DNA from: Pseudomonas vlassakiae
Lineage (GTDB): Bacteria; Pseudomonadota; Gammaproteobacteria; Pseudomonadales; Pseudomonadaceae
Length of the DNA stretch: 64,000 nucleotides
Assembly: GCF_014269035.2 (NCBI RefSeq)
Contig: NZ_JABWRP020000020.1
Span: 1 to 64,000 of the forward strand
Reading direction: 5' to 3'
The notes beneath the pieces are model-generated. The model saw only the letters and a list, made by a program, of their open reading frames with translations. It made no database searches and was not told where the DNA came from. How positions within the stretch are numbered: the first letter of the stretch is position 1; each line of letters opens with the position of its first letter. Positions 50,612-59,565 of the stretch are shown here, in pieces. Position numbers and translations under genes: made by a program.

Positions 50612-51211
50612 TCACACCTTGCTGCCCAGCAAGCGCTGCAGCGAAGCATCGAAATCGCGCAGGGCATCGGCCTTGGCGGCCTGCTCATCTTCCAGCATCC
50701 GCGCTACATTGCTGACATCCTTGTGCGCACGCCCTTCGGCGCGGCCAATGTAGGTCAGCTGGCTGTCGAAGAACCGCGCCACCACCCGGCTCTCGACGTC
50801 TGCCGTGGCCAGGCGGCTTTCGCTGTCCAGCAGCACGATCACGTCCGGGTGGTCGGCAAGCAGGCTGTCCAGGTCTTCGTAGAAGGTCACTTCGGCGAAC
50901 TGCTGGGCCAGCGAATGCGCCAGCCAGTCGTAGGCCTGGCTGCCCCCGCGCAAGGTGGCTACCGGAATGCTGCGCGGCTGTGCTTTGGTCACTGCCTCGT
51001 CACGGTGCTGCTGCAGGTAGCTGAGGGTGCTGTCGGCATTGCGCCCGAGCAGCACGGCCACATGTTGCCCCGGCGCCAGTGCGACGTTGGAAATGGCCGT
51101 GGCCGAGTAGAAGTGCCCGTAGGGCTGGGCAGCCTGTTGGCCAGCCGGCGCGGCACAACCGCCAAGGGCAGCGAACAGGGCGAGCAGGGCAGCGAGCATG
51201 CCGGTTTTCAT
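50612..51211 (-). CDS. Hypothetical lipoprotein
   Basis: Lipoprotein of 199 residues with lipobox LGGC at residues 16-19 (Cys19). The mature part contains VAVLLGRNADSTLSYLQQH and a DVIVLLDSESRLAT stretch. I do not recognise a family. It is followed by the DUF2388 gene in the same direction, 108 bp away, and preceded by a LysR gene. Confidence 0.75.
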   Translation of the reverse strand: MKTGMLAALLALFAALGGCAAPAGQQAAQPYGHFYSATAISNVALAPGQHVAVLLGRNADSTLSYLQQHRDEAVTKAQPRSIPVATLRGGSQAYDWLAHSLAQQFAEVTFYEDLDSLLADHPDVIVLLDSESRLATADVESRVVARFFDSQLTYIGRAEGRAHKDVSNVARMLEDEQAAKADALRDFDASLQRLLGSKV

Positions 51212-51312
51212 GGGTAGCGCCTCATCGATCAGTGAATGCCGCCATCTTCCGCCCGTCGCGGCTGCGGCGGAACTTGATGGCATTCATGGTGGCTATCGAT
51301 GGGGTCGATGAA

Positions 51313-52221
51313 TCAGCTCGGGCGGGCCATGTACTGCAGAATGCGCTCGCGCAGCCAGCGCTCGGCGGGGTCGTTATCGTGGGCGCCGCTCCAGACCATC
51401 GACAGCTCGGCCTCGGTGATCTCGAACGGCGCGGGATCGGCGCGCAGGCTGCCATCGTCTGCCAGGGCGCAGGCGGCATAGTCCGGCACGGTGGCGATCA
51501 TTTCGGTATTGCGCAGCAGTGCACGCAGGCTGCCGAACTGCGGCACGGCCAGCACCACTTTGCGGCAGCGGCCGATGCGTGCGAGGTCGAGATCGATGTT
51601 GCCGCTCATGTCACCTGAGAACGACACCATCACATGGGGCCGGGCACAGTACTCGTCGAGGGTCAGCGGGCCGGGGCGGTCGTCGGCGCGCAGCACACGC
51701 ACGCCGATATCGCGCAGCTTGCGGCGTTTGGCGGTGGCGGGCAGGTCGGTGGTGTAGCTTACCCCCACAGAGATCTCGCCGCTGGCCAGCAGGCCTGGCA
51801 TCAGCAGGAAATTGGCCCGGCGCACCACCACGCTGATGTCAGGCGCTTCCTCGCGCAGGGCTTGCAGCAAGGCCGGGAACAGGCCGAACTCGGCATCGTC
51901 CGACAGGCCCAGGCGGAACTGGTTGCAACTGCTGGCCGGGTCGAAGTCACGGGCGCGGCTGATCGCGGACGAAATCACGTCCATGGCCGGGCCCAGTTCG
52001 GCGAAGATCTGCATGGCCCGCGGAGTGGGCTCCATGGCGCGGCCGCTGCGGATCAGCAGCGGGTCGTCGAACAGCTCGCGCAGGCGGGCGAGGGCGGCGC
52101 TGACGGTGGACTGGGTGATGAACAGCTTTTCGCCGACCCGGGTCAGGTTGCGTTCGATCATCAGGGCCTCGAAAAGCACCAGCAGGTTCATGTCGACGCG
52201 GCGCAGGTCGTTGCGGTTCAT
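51313..52221 (-). CDS. LysR-family transcriptional regulator (NodD-like)
   Basis: LysR-type regulator of 302 residues with MNRNDLRRVDMNLLVLFEAL, FITQSTVSAALARLRELFDD and the effector domain from about 90. It has the NodD/NahR/LinR-type N-terminus. Divergent from katG with a 348-bp gap, which is too long for an unambiguous link; it is not OxyR-like, since the OxyR regulatory cysteine region (GHCFRDQ-type) is absent. Confidence 0.88.
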   Translation of the reverse strand: MNRNDLRRVDMNLLVLFEALMIERNLTRVGEKLFITQSTVSAALARLRELFDDPLLIRSGRAMEPTPRAMQIFAELGPAMDVISSAISRARDFDPASSCNQFRLGLSDDAEFGLFPALLQALREEAPDISVVVRRANFLLMPGLLASGEISVGVSYTTDLPATAKRRKLRDIGVRVLRADDRPGPLTLDEYCARPHVMVSFSGDMSGNIDLDLARIGRCRKVVLAVPQFGSLRALLRNTEMIATVPDYAACALADDGSLRADPAPFEITEAELSMVWSGAHDNDPAERWLRERILQYMARPS

Positions 52222-52569
52222 GGGGCTTGGCTCACCGGGTTGGAGGGGTTGGCGGCATATTGAAGCACGACACAGGGCGTTGTGCCTTGTATGGATGTGC
52301 CGGGGCTATCAGCCTTGAAGAGCCACTCTATTAGAAGTCTGCCCAAGCTCGGCTAGTCTTTCCCCTGGCCCTGCGAAATCCACCTGCGCGCGGCGTGGCA
52401 GCACGTGCGTGCAAGACCGCGCCGCACGTGACGTGGGAGCTTCGCCAGCCCCGTGTCGGCACCTCGCCGACCAGACCTGACGAGGGGTAGGCACGAGCCC
52501 ACGTGCTCGGCTGAAAGAACACCTGGCAGAGACCGGAAATCTGGATAACCGACCCAAAGGTAACAGCAG
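52222..52569. other. 348-bp gap between LysR and katG
   Basis: No gene is supported here. The gap holds the divergent promoters of the LysR gene and katG. Features seen are a small stem-loop at 52455-52471 (gtcggc-acctc-gccgac), GC-rich repeats of cacgtg (near 52402, 52425 and 52500) and an AAAGG Shine-Dalgarno before katG. The only open frames are short and lack codon bias. A long structured katG leader or a small RNA is possible but not shown. Confidence 0.5.
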
Positions 52570-54825
52570 ATGTCGAACGAATCGAAATGCCCGTTCCATC
52601 AAACCGCAGGTGGCGGCACCACCAACCGTGACTGGTGGCCTGACCAGCTCAACCTCAGGATCCTCCATCAACACTCGTCGAAATCCAACCCTGACCCGGA
52701 TTTCGACTATGCCAAGGCGTTCAAGAGCCTCGATTTCCAGGCCCTGAAAAAAGACCTGACCGCCTTGATGACCGACTCACAGGACTGGTGGCCAGCCGAC
52801 TTCGGCCACTACGGCCCGCTGTTCATTCGCATGGCCTGGCACAGCGCCGGTACCTACCGCATCGGCGATGGCCGTGGCGGTGCCGGCTCCGGCCAGCAGC
52901 GTTTCGCGCCGCTCAACAGCTGGCCGGACAACGTCAGCCTGGACAAGGCCCGGCGCCTGCTGTGGCCGATCAAGCAGAAGTATGGCAACAAGATCTCCTG
53001 GGCCGACCTGATCGTGCTCACGGGTAACGTCGCCCTCGAATCCATGGGCTTCAAGACCTTTGGTTTCTCTGGCGGCCGCGCCGATGTGTGGGAGCCGGAC
53101 GAAGACGTGTACTGGGGTTCTGAAAAGGTCTGGCTCGGTGGTGACACCCGTTATGGCAAGGAGCAGGTCAAGGCTCAGCCGCCAGGCCAGGGTGACCTGG
53201 TCGCCGAGCCGCAGAAACATCCCGAGGAACAGAGCCGTGACCTCAGCGGCGAACGCAACCTGGAAAACCCGCTGGCGGCGGTGCAGATGGGCTTGATCTA
53301 CGTCAACCCGGAAGGCCCGGAAGGCAACCCGGACCCCGTCGCATCAGGCCGGGATATTCGCGAAACGTTCGGCCGGATGGCGATGAACGACGAAGAAACC
53401 GTGGCGCTGATCGCGGGCGGCCATGCCTTCGGCAAGACCCACGGTGCCGGCCCGGCCGACAACGTAGGCCCTGAACCGGAAGCGGCGAGCCTCGAACTGC
53501 AGGGCCTCGGCTGGGCCAACCGTTTTGGCACTGGCAAAGGCGGGGATACCATTACCAGCGGCCTGGAGGTGACCTGGACGTCGACGCCGACGCGTTGGAG
53601 CAACGAGTACCTCAACAACCTGTTCAACTTCGAGTGGGAACTGACCAAGAGCCCGGCCGGTGCGCACCAGTGGCGACCGAAGGATGGCAAAGGCGCAGGC
53701 ACCGTGCCGGATGCCCACGATCCGGGCAAGAAGCATGCACCGTCCATGCTCACCTCTGACCTGGCCCTGCGCTTCGACCCGATCTACGGGCCGATCGCCA
53801 AGCGCTTCAAGGACAACCCCGACCAGCTGGCCGACGCCTTCGCCCGCGCCTGGTACAAGCTGATCCACCGTGACATGGGGCCGCTGGCGCGCTACCTGGG
53901 CCCGGAAATGCCCAACGAAGAGCTGCTGTGGCAAGACCCGCTGCCCAAAGCCGACCACCCGCTGGTGGACGAACAGGACATCGCCGGGCTCAAGGCCAGG
54001 ATTCTTGCGTCGGGCCTGAGCGTTGCCGAACTGGTGTCCACCGCCTGGGCGGCTGCCTCGACCTTCCGTGGCTCGGACAAGCGCGGGGGGGCCAACGGTG
54101 GCCGCCTGCGCCTGGCACCGCAGAAGGACTGGGCGGCGAACCAGGGCACTGGCAAGGTGCTGGCGGCGCTGGAGAAGATCCAGGGCGAGTTCAACGCCGG
54201 CGGCAAGAAGATCTCCCTGGCCGACCTGATCGTCCTCGCCGGTTCTGCCGCCGTGGAAAAGGCGGCCAAGGATGCCGGGCACAACGTCAGCGTGGGCTTC
54301 CGCCCGGGCCGTGTCGATGCCTCGCAGGCGCAGACCGACGTCGAGTCGTTTGCCGTGCTTGAGCCGCTGGCCGATGGATTCCGCAACTTCAGCAAGGCCC
54401 GCTACAGCGTCAAGGCCGAGAAGCTGTTGCTGGACAAGGCCCAGTTGCTGACCCTGACCGCGCCTGAACTGACCGTGCTGATCGGTGGCCTGCGTGTGCT
54501 GGGTGCCAACCATGGCGGCAGCAAGGACGGTGTGTTCACCGACAAGCCTGGCACCCTGAGCAACGACTTCTTCCGCAACCTGCTGGACATGGGCGTGGAA
54601 TGGAAGCCGACTTCGGCGGACAACGAGCGCTTCGAAGGCCGTGATCGCAAGACCGGGCAGGTGAAGTGGACGGGCAGCCGGGTCGACCTGGTGTTCGGCT
54701 CGCACGCGCAGTTGCGGGCGCTGAGCGAGGTGTATGGCAGCAGCGATGGCAATGACAAGTTCGTCAAGGACTTCGTGGCGGCCTGGGTAAAAGTGATGGA
54801 ACTCGATCGCTTCGACCTGAAATAG
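52570..54825 (+). CDS. katG: Catalase-peroxidase
   Basis: Bifunctional haem catalase-peroxidase, 751 residues, with two peroxidase-like halves from gene duplication. The N-terminal half has the distal haem triad Arg87, Trp90 and His91 (FIRMAWHSAGTYR) and the proximal His in GGHAFGKTHGAGPA. The C-terminal half is the inactive structural domain. It detoxifies H2O2. ATG 52570 follows AAAGG at proper distance. KatG is commonly OxyR-regulated. Confidence 0.95.
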   Translation: MSNESKCPFHQTAGGGTTNRDWWPDQLNLRILHQHSSKSNPDPDFDYAKAFKSLDFQALKKDLTALMTDSQDWWPADFGHYGPLFIRMAWHSAGTYRIGDGRGGAGSGQQRFAPLNSWPDNVSLDKARRLLWPIKQKYGNKISWADLIVLTGNVALESMGFKTFGFSGGRADVWEPDEDVYWGSEKVWLGGDTRYGKEQVKAQPPGQGDLVAEPQKHPEEQSRDLSGERNLENPLAAVQMGLIYVNPEGPEGNPDPVASGRDIRETFGRMAMNDEETVALIAGGHAFGKTHGAGPADNVGPEPEAASLELQGLGWANRFGTGKGGDTITSGLEVTWTSTPTRWSNEYLNNLFNFEWELTKSPAGAHQWRPKDGKGAGTVPDAHDPGKKHAPSMLTSDLALRFDPIYGPIAKRFKDNPDQLADAFARAWYKLIHRDMGPLARYLGPEMPNEELLWQDPLPKADHPLVDEQDIAGLKARILASGLSVAELVSTAWAAASTFRGSDKRGGANGGRLRLAPQKDWAANQGTGKVLAALEKIQGEFNAGGKKISLADLIVLAGSAAVEKAAKDAGHNVSVGFRPGRVDASQAQTDVESFAVLEPLADGFRNFSKARYSVKAEKLLLDKAQLLTLTAPELTVLIGGLRVLGANHGGSKDGVFTDKPGTLSNDFFRNLLDMGVEWKPTSADNERFEGRDRKTGQVKWTGSRVDLVFGSHAQLRALSEVYGSSDGNDKFVKDFVAAWVKVMELDRFDLK

Positions 54826-54843
54826 CGTTCTCGCTGGCAGCCA

Positions 54844-54865
54844 GGGGGCGCTTTGCGCCCCCTTT
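54844..54865. terminator. katG terminator (bidirectional)
   Basis: Perfect 8-bp GC stem (gggggcgc-ttt-gcgccccc) with a 3-nt loop and a following TTT, 19 bp after the katG stop. It also lies 8 bp before the stop of the convergent AraC gene, so it likely serves both. Confidence 0.8.
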
Positions 54866-54872
54866 CAGCAGG

Positions 54873-55778
54873 TCAGCGCTGCTCGTGCTGGCGTCGATAC
54901 GCCCCCGGTTGCACACCCACGGTCTTGGCAAACGCCCGGGTAAACGCCGCCACCGACTGATACCCGACCTGCGCCCCCACTTGCTCCACGGTATTGCCCG
55001 CCTGCAACAACCGGCTGGCATGGCGCATGCGCAGTGCCAGCAGCACCTGCCCCGGCGACTGCCCGGCCAGTTCATTGAACCGCTTGAAGAACGCCGAGCG
55101 CGACAACCCGGTGCAGGCGGCCATGTTCTCCAGTGTCCAGGCCTGGCCAGGCTGTTCGATCAATTGCTCCAGCAACCCGGCGAACGCCGGCTGACGGGCG
55201 AGGGCGACCAGCCCGCCAAGCGACTGCCCGCCATGCACCTGCTGGCGCAGCACATACAGGAACAGCAACTGGGTGAGGCGTTCCAGCATCGTCTGCGAGG
55301 GCGAGCGCTGGCACTCCTCCAGAATCAGCCCGAACAATGCCCGCGCCGCATGCCCGGCCGGTTCATCGGCACGCAGCACGATCCAGTCGGCCAGCCCATC
55401 GACGATCAGCGACGACAACCCGGCGCGGAAGTCGAAGAACCCGCATACCAGGCCCACCCCGTCGCTCGCCGTCGCATCCAGTGCCTGCATTGGCTGGCGT
55501 GGCTGGTCGCAGGCGGTAATCGGGTCCTGGTCGCTGGATAGCCGATAGCCCAGGTCGCGCAGCAGGAACACGGCATCGCCGGCGGCCAGGCGCACAGCCT
55601 CGCTCTGGCCATCGAGGTGCAACCAGCAATGCCCCTGCACCACCAGGTGAAAACTGGCGCGGCCCATGCCTTGGGTGCTGGCATGCCAGCCACCGCAATA
55701 GCGGCCGACATGAAACAGGCTGGCATCGAGTTCGAGGCCTTCTAATAACCAATCGACAAGATGGCTGGATGAAATCAT
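54873..55778 (-). CDS. AraC-family regulator with Cupin_6 domain
   Basis: Transcription factor of 301 residues: an AraC-type cupin domain (about 15-175; VQGHCWLHLDGQ, LAAGDAVFLLRDLG) and a C-terminal double HTH (about 200-295; TGLSRSAFFKRFNELAGQSP, VGYQSVAAFTRAFAKTVG). The N-terminal domain resembles Cupin_6. ATG 55778 is divergent from the AhpD-like gene, with 103 bp between, so it is the likely regulator of the 55882-60320 operon. Confidence 0.9.
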   Translation of the reverse strand: MISSSHLVDWLLEGLELDASLFHVGRYCGGWHASTQGMGRASFHLVVQGHCWLHLDGQSEAVRLAAGDAVFLLRDLGYRLSSDQDPITACDQPRQPMQALDATASDGVGLVCGFFDFRAGLSSLIVDGLADWIVLRADEPAGHAARALFGLILEECQRSPSQTMLERLTQLLFLYVLRQQVHGGQSLGGLVALARQPAFAGLLEQLIEQPGQAWTLENMAACTGLSRSAFFKRFNELAGQSPGQVLLALRMRHASRLLQAGNTVEQVGAQVGYQSVAAFTRAFAKTVGVQPGAYRRQHEQR

Positions 55779-55881
55779 CTAATGCAAAGACTCAGGAGCA
55801 AGGAAAGGCGACTGATGAATATGGAGGGTAATTCTTATAACCAACAGACTGTAGCAATCTACATCGACAGGAGACCACTCC

Positions 55882-56442
55882 ATGACCTCGCGCATTACTC
55901 TACACACTCTGCAGAGCGCTCCGGAAGCGGCCCGCCCGTTCCTCGAGAACGCCCAGAAGAACTCCGGCTTCATTCCCAACCTGCTCGGCGTGCTGGCCAA
56001 TGCCCCGGCAGCGCTGGAGACCTATGTCACCGTCTCGGCCCTGAACGGCAAGTCCGAGTTGTCCCTGGCCGAGCGTGAAGTGGTGCAACTGATTGCCGCC
56101 ACCCAGCACGGCTGCGACTTCTGCGTCGCCGGCCACACTGCCGTGGCCCTGAACAAGGCCAAGCTGCCCGCCGAAGTGGTCGACGCCCTGCGCGCCCGTG
56201 GTGAACTGCCGGATGCCCGCTACGAGACCCTGGCCGAATTCGCCCGTGAAGTGATTGCCACCCGCGGCAACGTCAGCGACGCCACCTACCAGGCCTTCCG
56301 CGCAGCCGGTTTCACCGAGGGCAACGCCCTGGAAGTGATTCTGGGCGTGAGTCTCGCAACCCTGTGCAACTTTGCTAATGTGTTCGCCCAGACGCCGCTC
56401 AACGACGAACTGAGCAAGTACCGCTGGCAGCCAACTGCGTAA
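55882..56442 (+). CDS. AhpD/carboxymuconolactone-decarboxylase-like protein
   Basis: AhpD-like protein of 186 residues with the redox motif CDFCVAGH (Cys78, Cys81, His85) and SAPEAARPFLENAQKNSGF at the N-terminus. Longer than the typical 110-150 because of that N-terminal helix. Likely a thiol peroxidase or peroxide/carbanion-handling enzyme. First gene of an operon with the acyl-CoA-dehydrogenase-like protein and an ABC importer; ATG 55882 follows AGGAGA. Confidence 0.92.
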   Translation: MTSRITLHTLQSAPEAARPFLENAQKNSGFIPNLLGVLANAPAALETYVTVSALNGKSELSLAEREVVQLIAATQHGCDFCVAGHTAVALNKAKLPAEVVDALRARGELPDARYETLAEFAREVIATRGNVSDATYQAFRAAGFTEGNALEVILGVSLATLCNFANVFAQTPLNDELSKYRWQPTA

Positions 56443-56490
56443 TCGACGCCTGGCGCGGGTGGCGCCTGTGATTTCAAAAGGAGTAGGGAC

Positions 56491-57555
56491 ATGCTTGATG
56501 CTGCATTTCGTCAATGGCTGGATGCCAATGCCGAGGCAATCGACCAGGGCCAATGTGACCCGCAGCACGTGCTGGCGCATATAGCCGAATCGCAACTGCT
56601 GCGCGTTGGCGTCGCCCCGGCACTGGGCGGCAGCGGCGGCGCAGTCACCGATGCGGTCGAAGCCATCGCCGCCATCGCCAGCCGCTCACTGGCCGCAGCC
56701 TTCGTTTGCTGGGGCCAGCGCGCGTTTATCGAATACCTGCTGCAAAGCCCCAACCAGGGCTTGCGCGAGCGCTTGCTGCCCAACCTGCTGACCGGCGAGC
56801 TGGCCGGTGCCACCGGCTTGTCGAACGCCATGAAGTTCCTTTCCGGCATCGAGGCCTTGCAGGTGCGTGGCCGCTGCGAGGCGGCGGGCTGGACGTTGGA
56901 AGGCCGCCTGCACTGGGTGACCAACCTGCGCAAGAGCGGCTTCGTCGTGGCGGCGGCCATCGAGGACGACGCCGGTGGCTCGCCCTTCGTGATGGCCATT
57001 CCCTCCGACAGCCAGGGCCTGGAGCGCTCTGACGACCTGGAACTGATGGGCCTGCAATCGAGCAACACGGCCGCGTTGGCGTTTCATCAGGTGCAGTTGA
57101 GCCGCGACTGGCTGTTGCATGAAAACGCCCGCGAATTCCTGCCCAAGGTGCGCCCGGCGTTCCTCGCCCTGCAGTGCGGCATGGCCATTGGCCTGGCGCG
57201 GCGCTCGCTGGAGGAAGTCCACGAACACCTGCACGGGCGCCTGTCGTTCCTCGAAGAACACCGCCAGGTGCTCAAGGAACGCCTGGAAAACACCGTCGCC
57301 GAGCTCAAGCAAGGCCTGCTCGAAGGGCGTTACCAGGGCCAGCCGGCGGCGCTGTTCAAGCTGCGCATCACCCTCGCCGAAAGTGCTGCCGACGCCGTGC
57401 AGCTGGAGCTGCAGGCCAGCGGCGGCAAGGCGTACCTGGATGAGTTCGGGGCCGGCTTCGCCCGCCGCTGGCGCGAGTCGGCGTTCGTGCCGATCGTTAC
57501 CCCAAGCCTGGTGCAACTGCGCGCCGAGCTGCATCGCCAGGCCGCCAGCGCATGA
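56491..57555 (+). CDS. Acyl-CoA-dehydrogenase-like flavoprotein
   Basis: Flavoprotein of 354 residues with an acyl-CoA dehydrogenase fold but divergent: the typical MTEP signature is replaced by ATGLSNAMKFL, and the C-terminal catalytic region is reduced. Other landmarks are ASRSLAAAFVCWGQRAFIEY and VQLELQASGGKAYLDEFG. Such proteins include flavin-dependent monooxygenases and desulfurisation enzymes (DszC/SfnB-like), so an oxygenase role is as likely as dehydrogenation. ATGA overlap with the ABC ATPase gene shows tight coupling. Confidence 0.82.
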   Translation: MLDAAFRQWLDANAEAIDQGQCDPQHVLAHIAESQLLRVGVAPALGGSGGAVTDAVEAIAAIASRSLAAAFVCWGQRAFIEYLLQSPNQGLRERLLPNLLTGELAGATGLSNAMKFLSGIEALQVRGRCEAAGWTLEGRLHWVTNLRKSGFVVAAAIEDDAGGSPFVMAIPSDSQGLERSDDLELMGLQSSNTAALAFHQVQLSRDWLLHENAREFLPKVRPAFLALQCGMAIGLARRSLEEVHEHLHGRLSFLEEHRQVLKERLENTVAELKQGLLEGRYQGQPAALFKLRITLAESAADAVQLELQASGGKAYLDEFGAGFARRWRESAFVPIVTPSLVQLRAELHRQAASA

Positions 57556-58373
57556 GCCAACCGCTACTCCAAGCCTGCGCGATCAGCCTGGGCTACCCGC
57601 GCGAGGGTGGTTGGCAGGAGGTGCTGGCGCGCTTTGACCTGCAACTGGCGCCAGGCGAGGTGGTGACCATCCTCGGCCCCAGTGGCGTCGGCAAGTCCAG
57701 CCTGCTGCGGGTGCTGGCCGGTTTGCAGCAACCGCGCAGCGGCCGCGTGACCCTGCACGGCGAGCCGCTGCAGGGGCCGCACCCGCGCCTGGCGGTGGCC
57801 TTTCAGGACCCGAGCCTGCTGCCCTGGCTGAGCCTGGAAAAGAACGTCGCCTTCGGCCTGGATTTCGCCCGCCAGCCCAAGCTGTCGTCAGCCGAGCGCC
57901 GCGCGCGCATCGACCAGGCCATCAGCGCGGTGGGCCTGGCCCATGCGCGCAACCAGTATCCGGCGCAGTTGTCTGGCGGCATGGCCCAGCGCACCGCGCT
58001 GGCCCGTTGCCTGGCGCGCCAGCCCGAAGTCCTGCTGCTCGACGAGCCGTTCGGCGCGCTCGATGAAGTGACCCGTGCCGACATGCAGCAATTGCTGCTG
58101 CAACTGATCGCCGCTCACAACACGGCGGCGGTGCTGATTACCCACGACATCGACGAAGCCCTGTTGTTGTCCGACCGGGTTCTGCTACTGGGCAACCACC
58201 CGGCGCACGTCCTTGGTCAATGGCACATCGACCTGCCGCAACCGCGCACGCAGCGGGTCGAGGAGCTGGGCGCGCTGCGAATCGAGATACTCAAGACCCT
58301 TCGGCGGGCGAGCCGCACGGCTGAACCTTCCCCTACCTCGTTGACTCCGGAGCCTGCCCATGTGCATGGATGA
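57552..58373 (+). CDS. ABC transporter ATP-binding protein, SsuB/TauB/NrtD type
   Basis: ATPase of 273 residues: Walker A TILGPSGVGKSSLLRVLAG, signature QLSGGMAQRTALAR, Walker B VLLLDEPFGALDEVTR and switch His in LITHDIDEALLL. The sequence is of the taurine/sulfonate/nitrate import group. Coupled to the flavoprotein gene upstream (ATGA) and overlaps the binding-protein gene by 14 bp. Confidence 0.92.
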   Translation: MSQPLLQACAISLGYPREGGWQEVLARFDLQLAPGEVVTILGPSGVGKSSLLRVLAGLQQPRSGRVTLHGEPLQGPHPRLAVAFQDPSLLPWLSLEKNVAFGLDFARQPKLSSAERRARIDQAISAVGLAHARNQYPAQLSGGMAQRTALARCLARQPEVLLLDEPFGALDEVTRADMQQLLLQLIAAHNTAAVLITHDIDEALLLSDRVLLLGNHPAHVLGQWHIDLPQPRTQRVEELGALRIEILKTLRRASRTAEPSPTSLTPEPAHVHG

Positions 58374-59565
58374 CTGCTGTTCCTCCACCTCGCGTCGTGA
58401 TTTCCTCAAGCTCAGCGCCATGCTTACCGCTGCCGGCGCCGTACCGCTGCTCTCCAGCTTGCAGGCCCGCGCCGCCGCCGAACCCGATGCGCCGGTGCGC
58501 ATCGGCTACCTGCCGATCACCGACGCCACGCCGCTGCTGGTGGCGCACAACAACGGCCTGTTCGAGGCCGAAGGCATCAAGGCCGAGCGCCCGGTATTGC
58601 TGCGCAGCTGGGCGCAGGTGATCGAGGCGTTCATCTCCGGCCAGGTCAACGTCATCCACCTGCTTTCGCCGATGACCGTGTGGGCACGTTACGGCAGCAA
58701 GGTACCGGCCAAGGTGGTGGCCTGGAACCATGTCGGCGGCTCGGGCCTGACCGTGGCGCCGGACATCAGCGACATGAAGCAACTGGGCGGCAAGACAGTG
58801 GCCATCCCGTTCTGGTACTCGATCCACAATGTGGTATTGCAGCAGATGCTCAATGACAACGGCCTGACCCCGGTGTCGAAACCTGCCAATGCCACGCTGG
58901 CGGCCAATGAGGTCAACCTGCTGGTGCTGCCGCCCTCGGACATGCCGCCGGCCCTGGCCAGCAAGCGCATCGCCGGCTACATCGTCGCCGAACCCTTCAA
59001 TGCCCTGGCCGAGAACCTCAAGGTCGGCCGCGTGCAGCGCTTTACCGGCGATGTGTGGCGCAACCACGCCTGCTGCGTGGTGTTCATGCATGAGCACGAC
59101 CTGAACAACCGCCCGGAGTGGTCGCAGAAGGTGGTCAACGCCATCGTCAAGGCCCAGCAATGGACGCGCGACCACCGCGCCGAAGCGGCAGCGTTGCTGT
59201 CCAAGACGGGCCCCAACAAGTACACGCCGCATGAACCGGCGGTGCTGACCAAGGTGCTGGCGCCGGCCGCCGAAGACCGCGCTGGCTACGTGGCCAGTGG
59301 TGCGATCCGGCATCAGCAATGGGACGAGAAGCGCATCGACTTCCAGCCCTACCCATACCCCAGCTACACCGAAGAACTGGTCAAGCGCCTGAAGCACACC
59401 CTGATCGAGGGCGAAAGCGGCTTCCTCGCCGGGTTGGACCCGGTGCAGACGGCCCGCGACCTGGTCGACGACCGCTTCGTGCGCAACGCCATTGCCGCAG
59501 TCGGTGGCCCGTCGGTGTTCGGCATCGCCGAGAACTTCCAGCGTAGCGAGGAGTTCGCGGTCTGA
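58360..59565 (+). CDS. Tat-exported ABC substrate-binding protein, NMT1/SsuA type
   Basis: Periplasmic binding protein of 401 residues. The signal is a twin-arginine type: SRRDFLK at 11-17, then a hydrophobic stretch and an Ala-x-Ala region (SLQARAAAE). The region in front of the twin arginines is unusual in carrying three cysteines (Cys2, Cys6, Cys7; MCMDDCC). The mature part is an NMT1/SsuA-like domain with RIGYLPITDATPLLVAHNNG and GKTVAIPFWYSIHN. The Tat route implies folding, perhaps with a cofactor, before export. Substrate is unknown; relatives bind sulfonates, nitrate or pyrimidine precursors. Confidence 0.88.
   Translation: MCMDDCCSSTSRRDFLKLSAMLTAAGAVPLLSSLQARAAAEPDAPVRIGYLPITDATPLLVAHNNGLFEAEGIKAERPVLLRSWAQVIEAFISGQVNVIHLLSPMTVWARYGSKVPAKVVAWNHVGGSGLTVAPDISDMKQLGGKTVAIPFWYSIHNVVLQQMLNDNGLTPVSKPANATLAANEVNLLVLPPSDMPPALASKRIAGYIVAEPFNALAENLKVGRVQRFTGDVWRNHACCVVFMHEHDLNNRPEWSQKVVNAIVKAQQWTRDHRAEAAALLSKTGPNKYTPHEPAVLTKVLAPAAEDRAGYVASGAIRHQQWDEKRIDFQPYPYPSYTEELVKRLKHTLIEGESGFLAGLDPVQTARDLVDDRFVRNAIAAVGGPSVFGIAENFQRSEEFAV

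Noticed and set aside
51313..52221. LysR gene next to katG as OxyR
   Set aside because: The N-terminal domain is NodD-like and the OxyR redox-cysteine region is absent.
52309..52674. Minus-strand open frame in the katG leader
   Set aside because: Overlaps the start of katG antisense, has no ribosome site and shows no codon bias.
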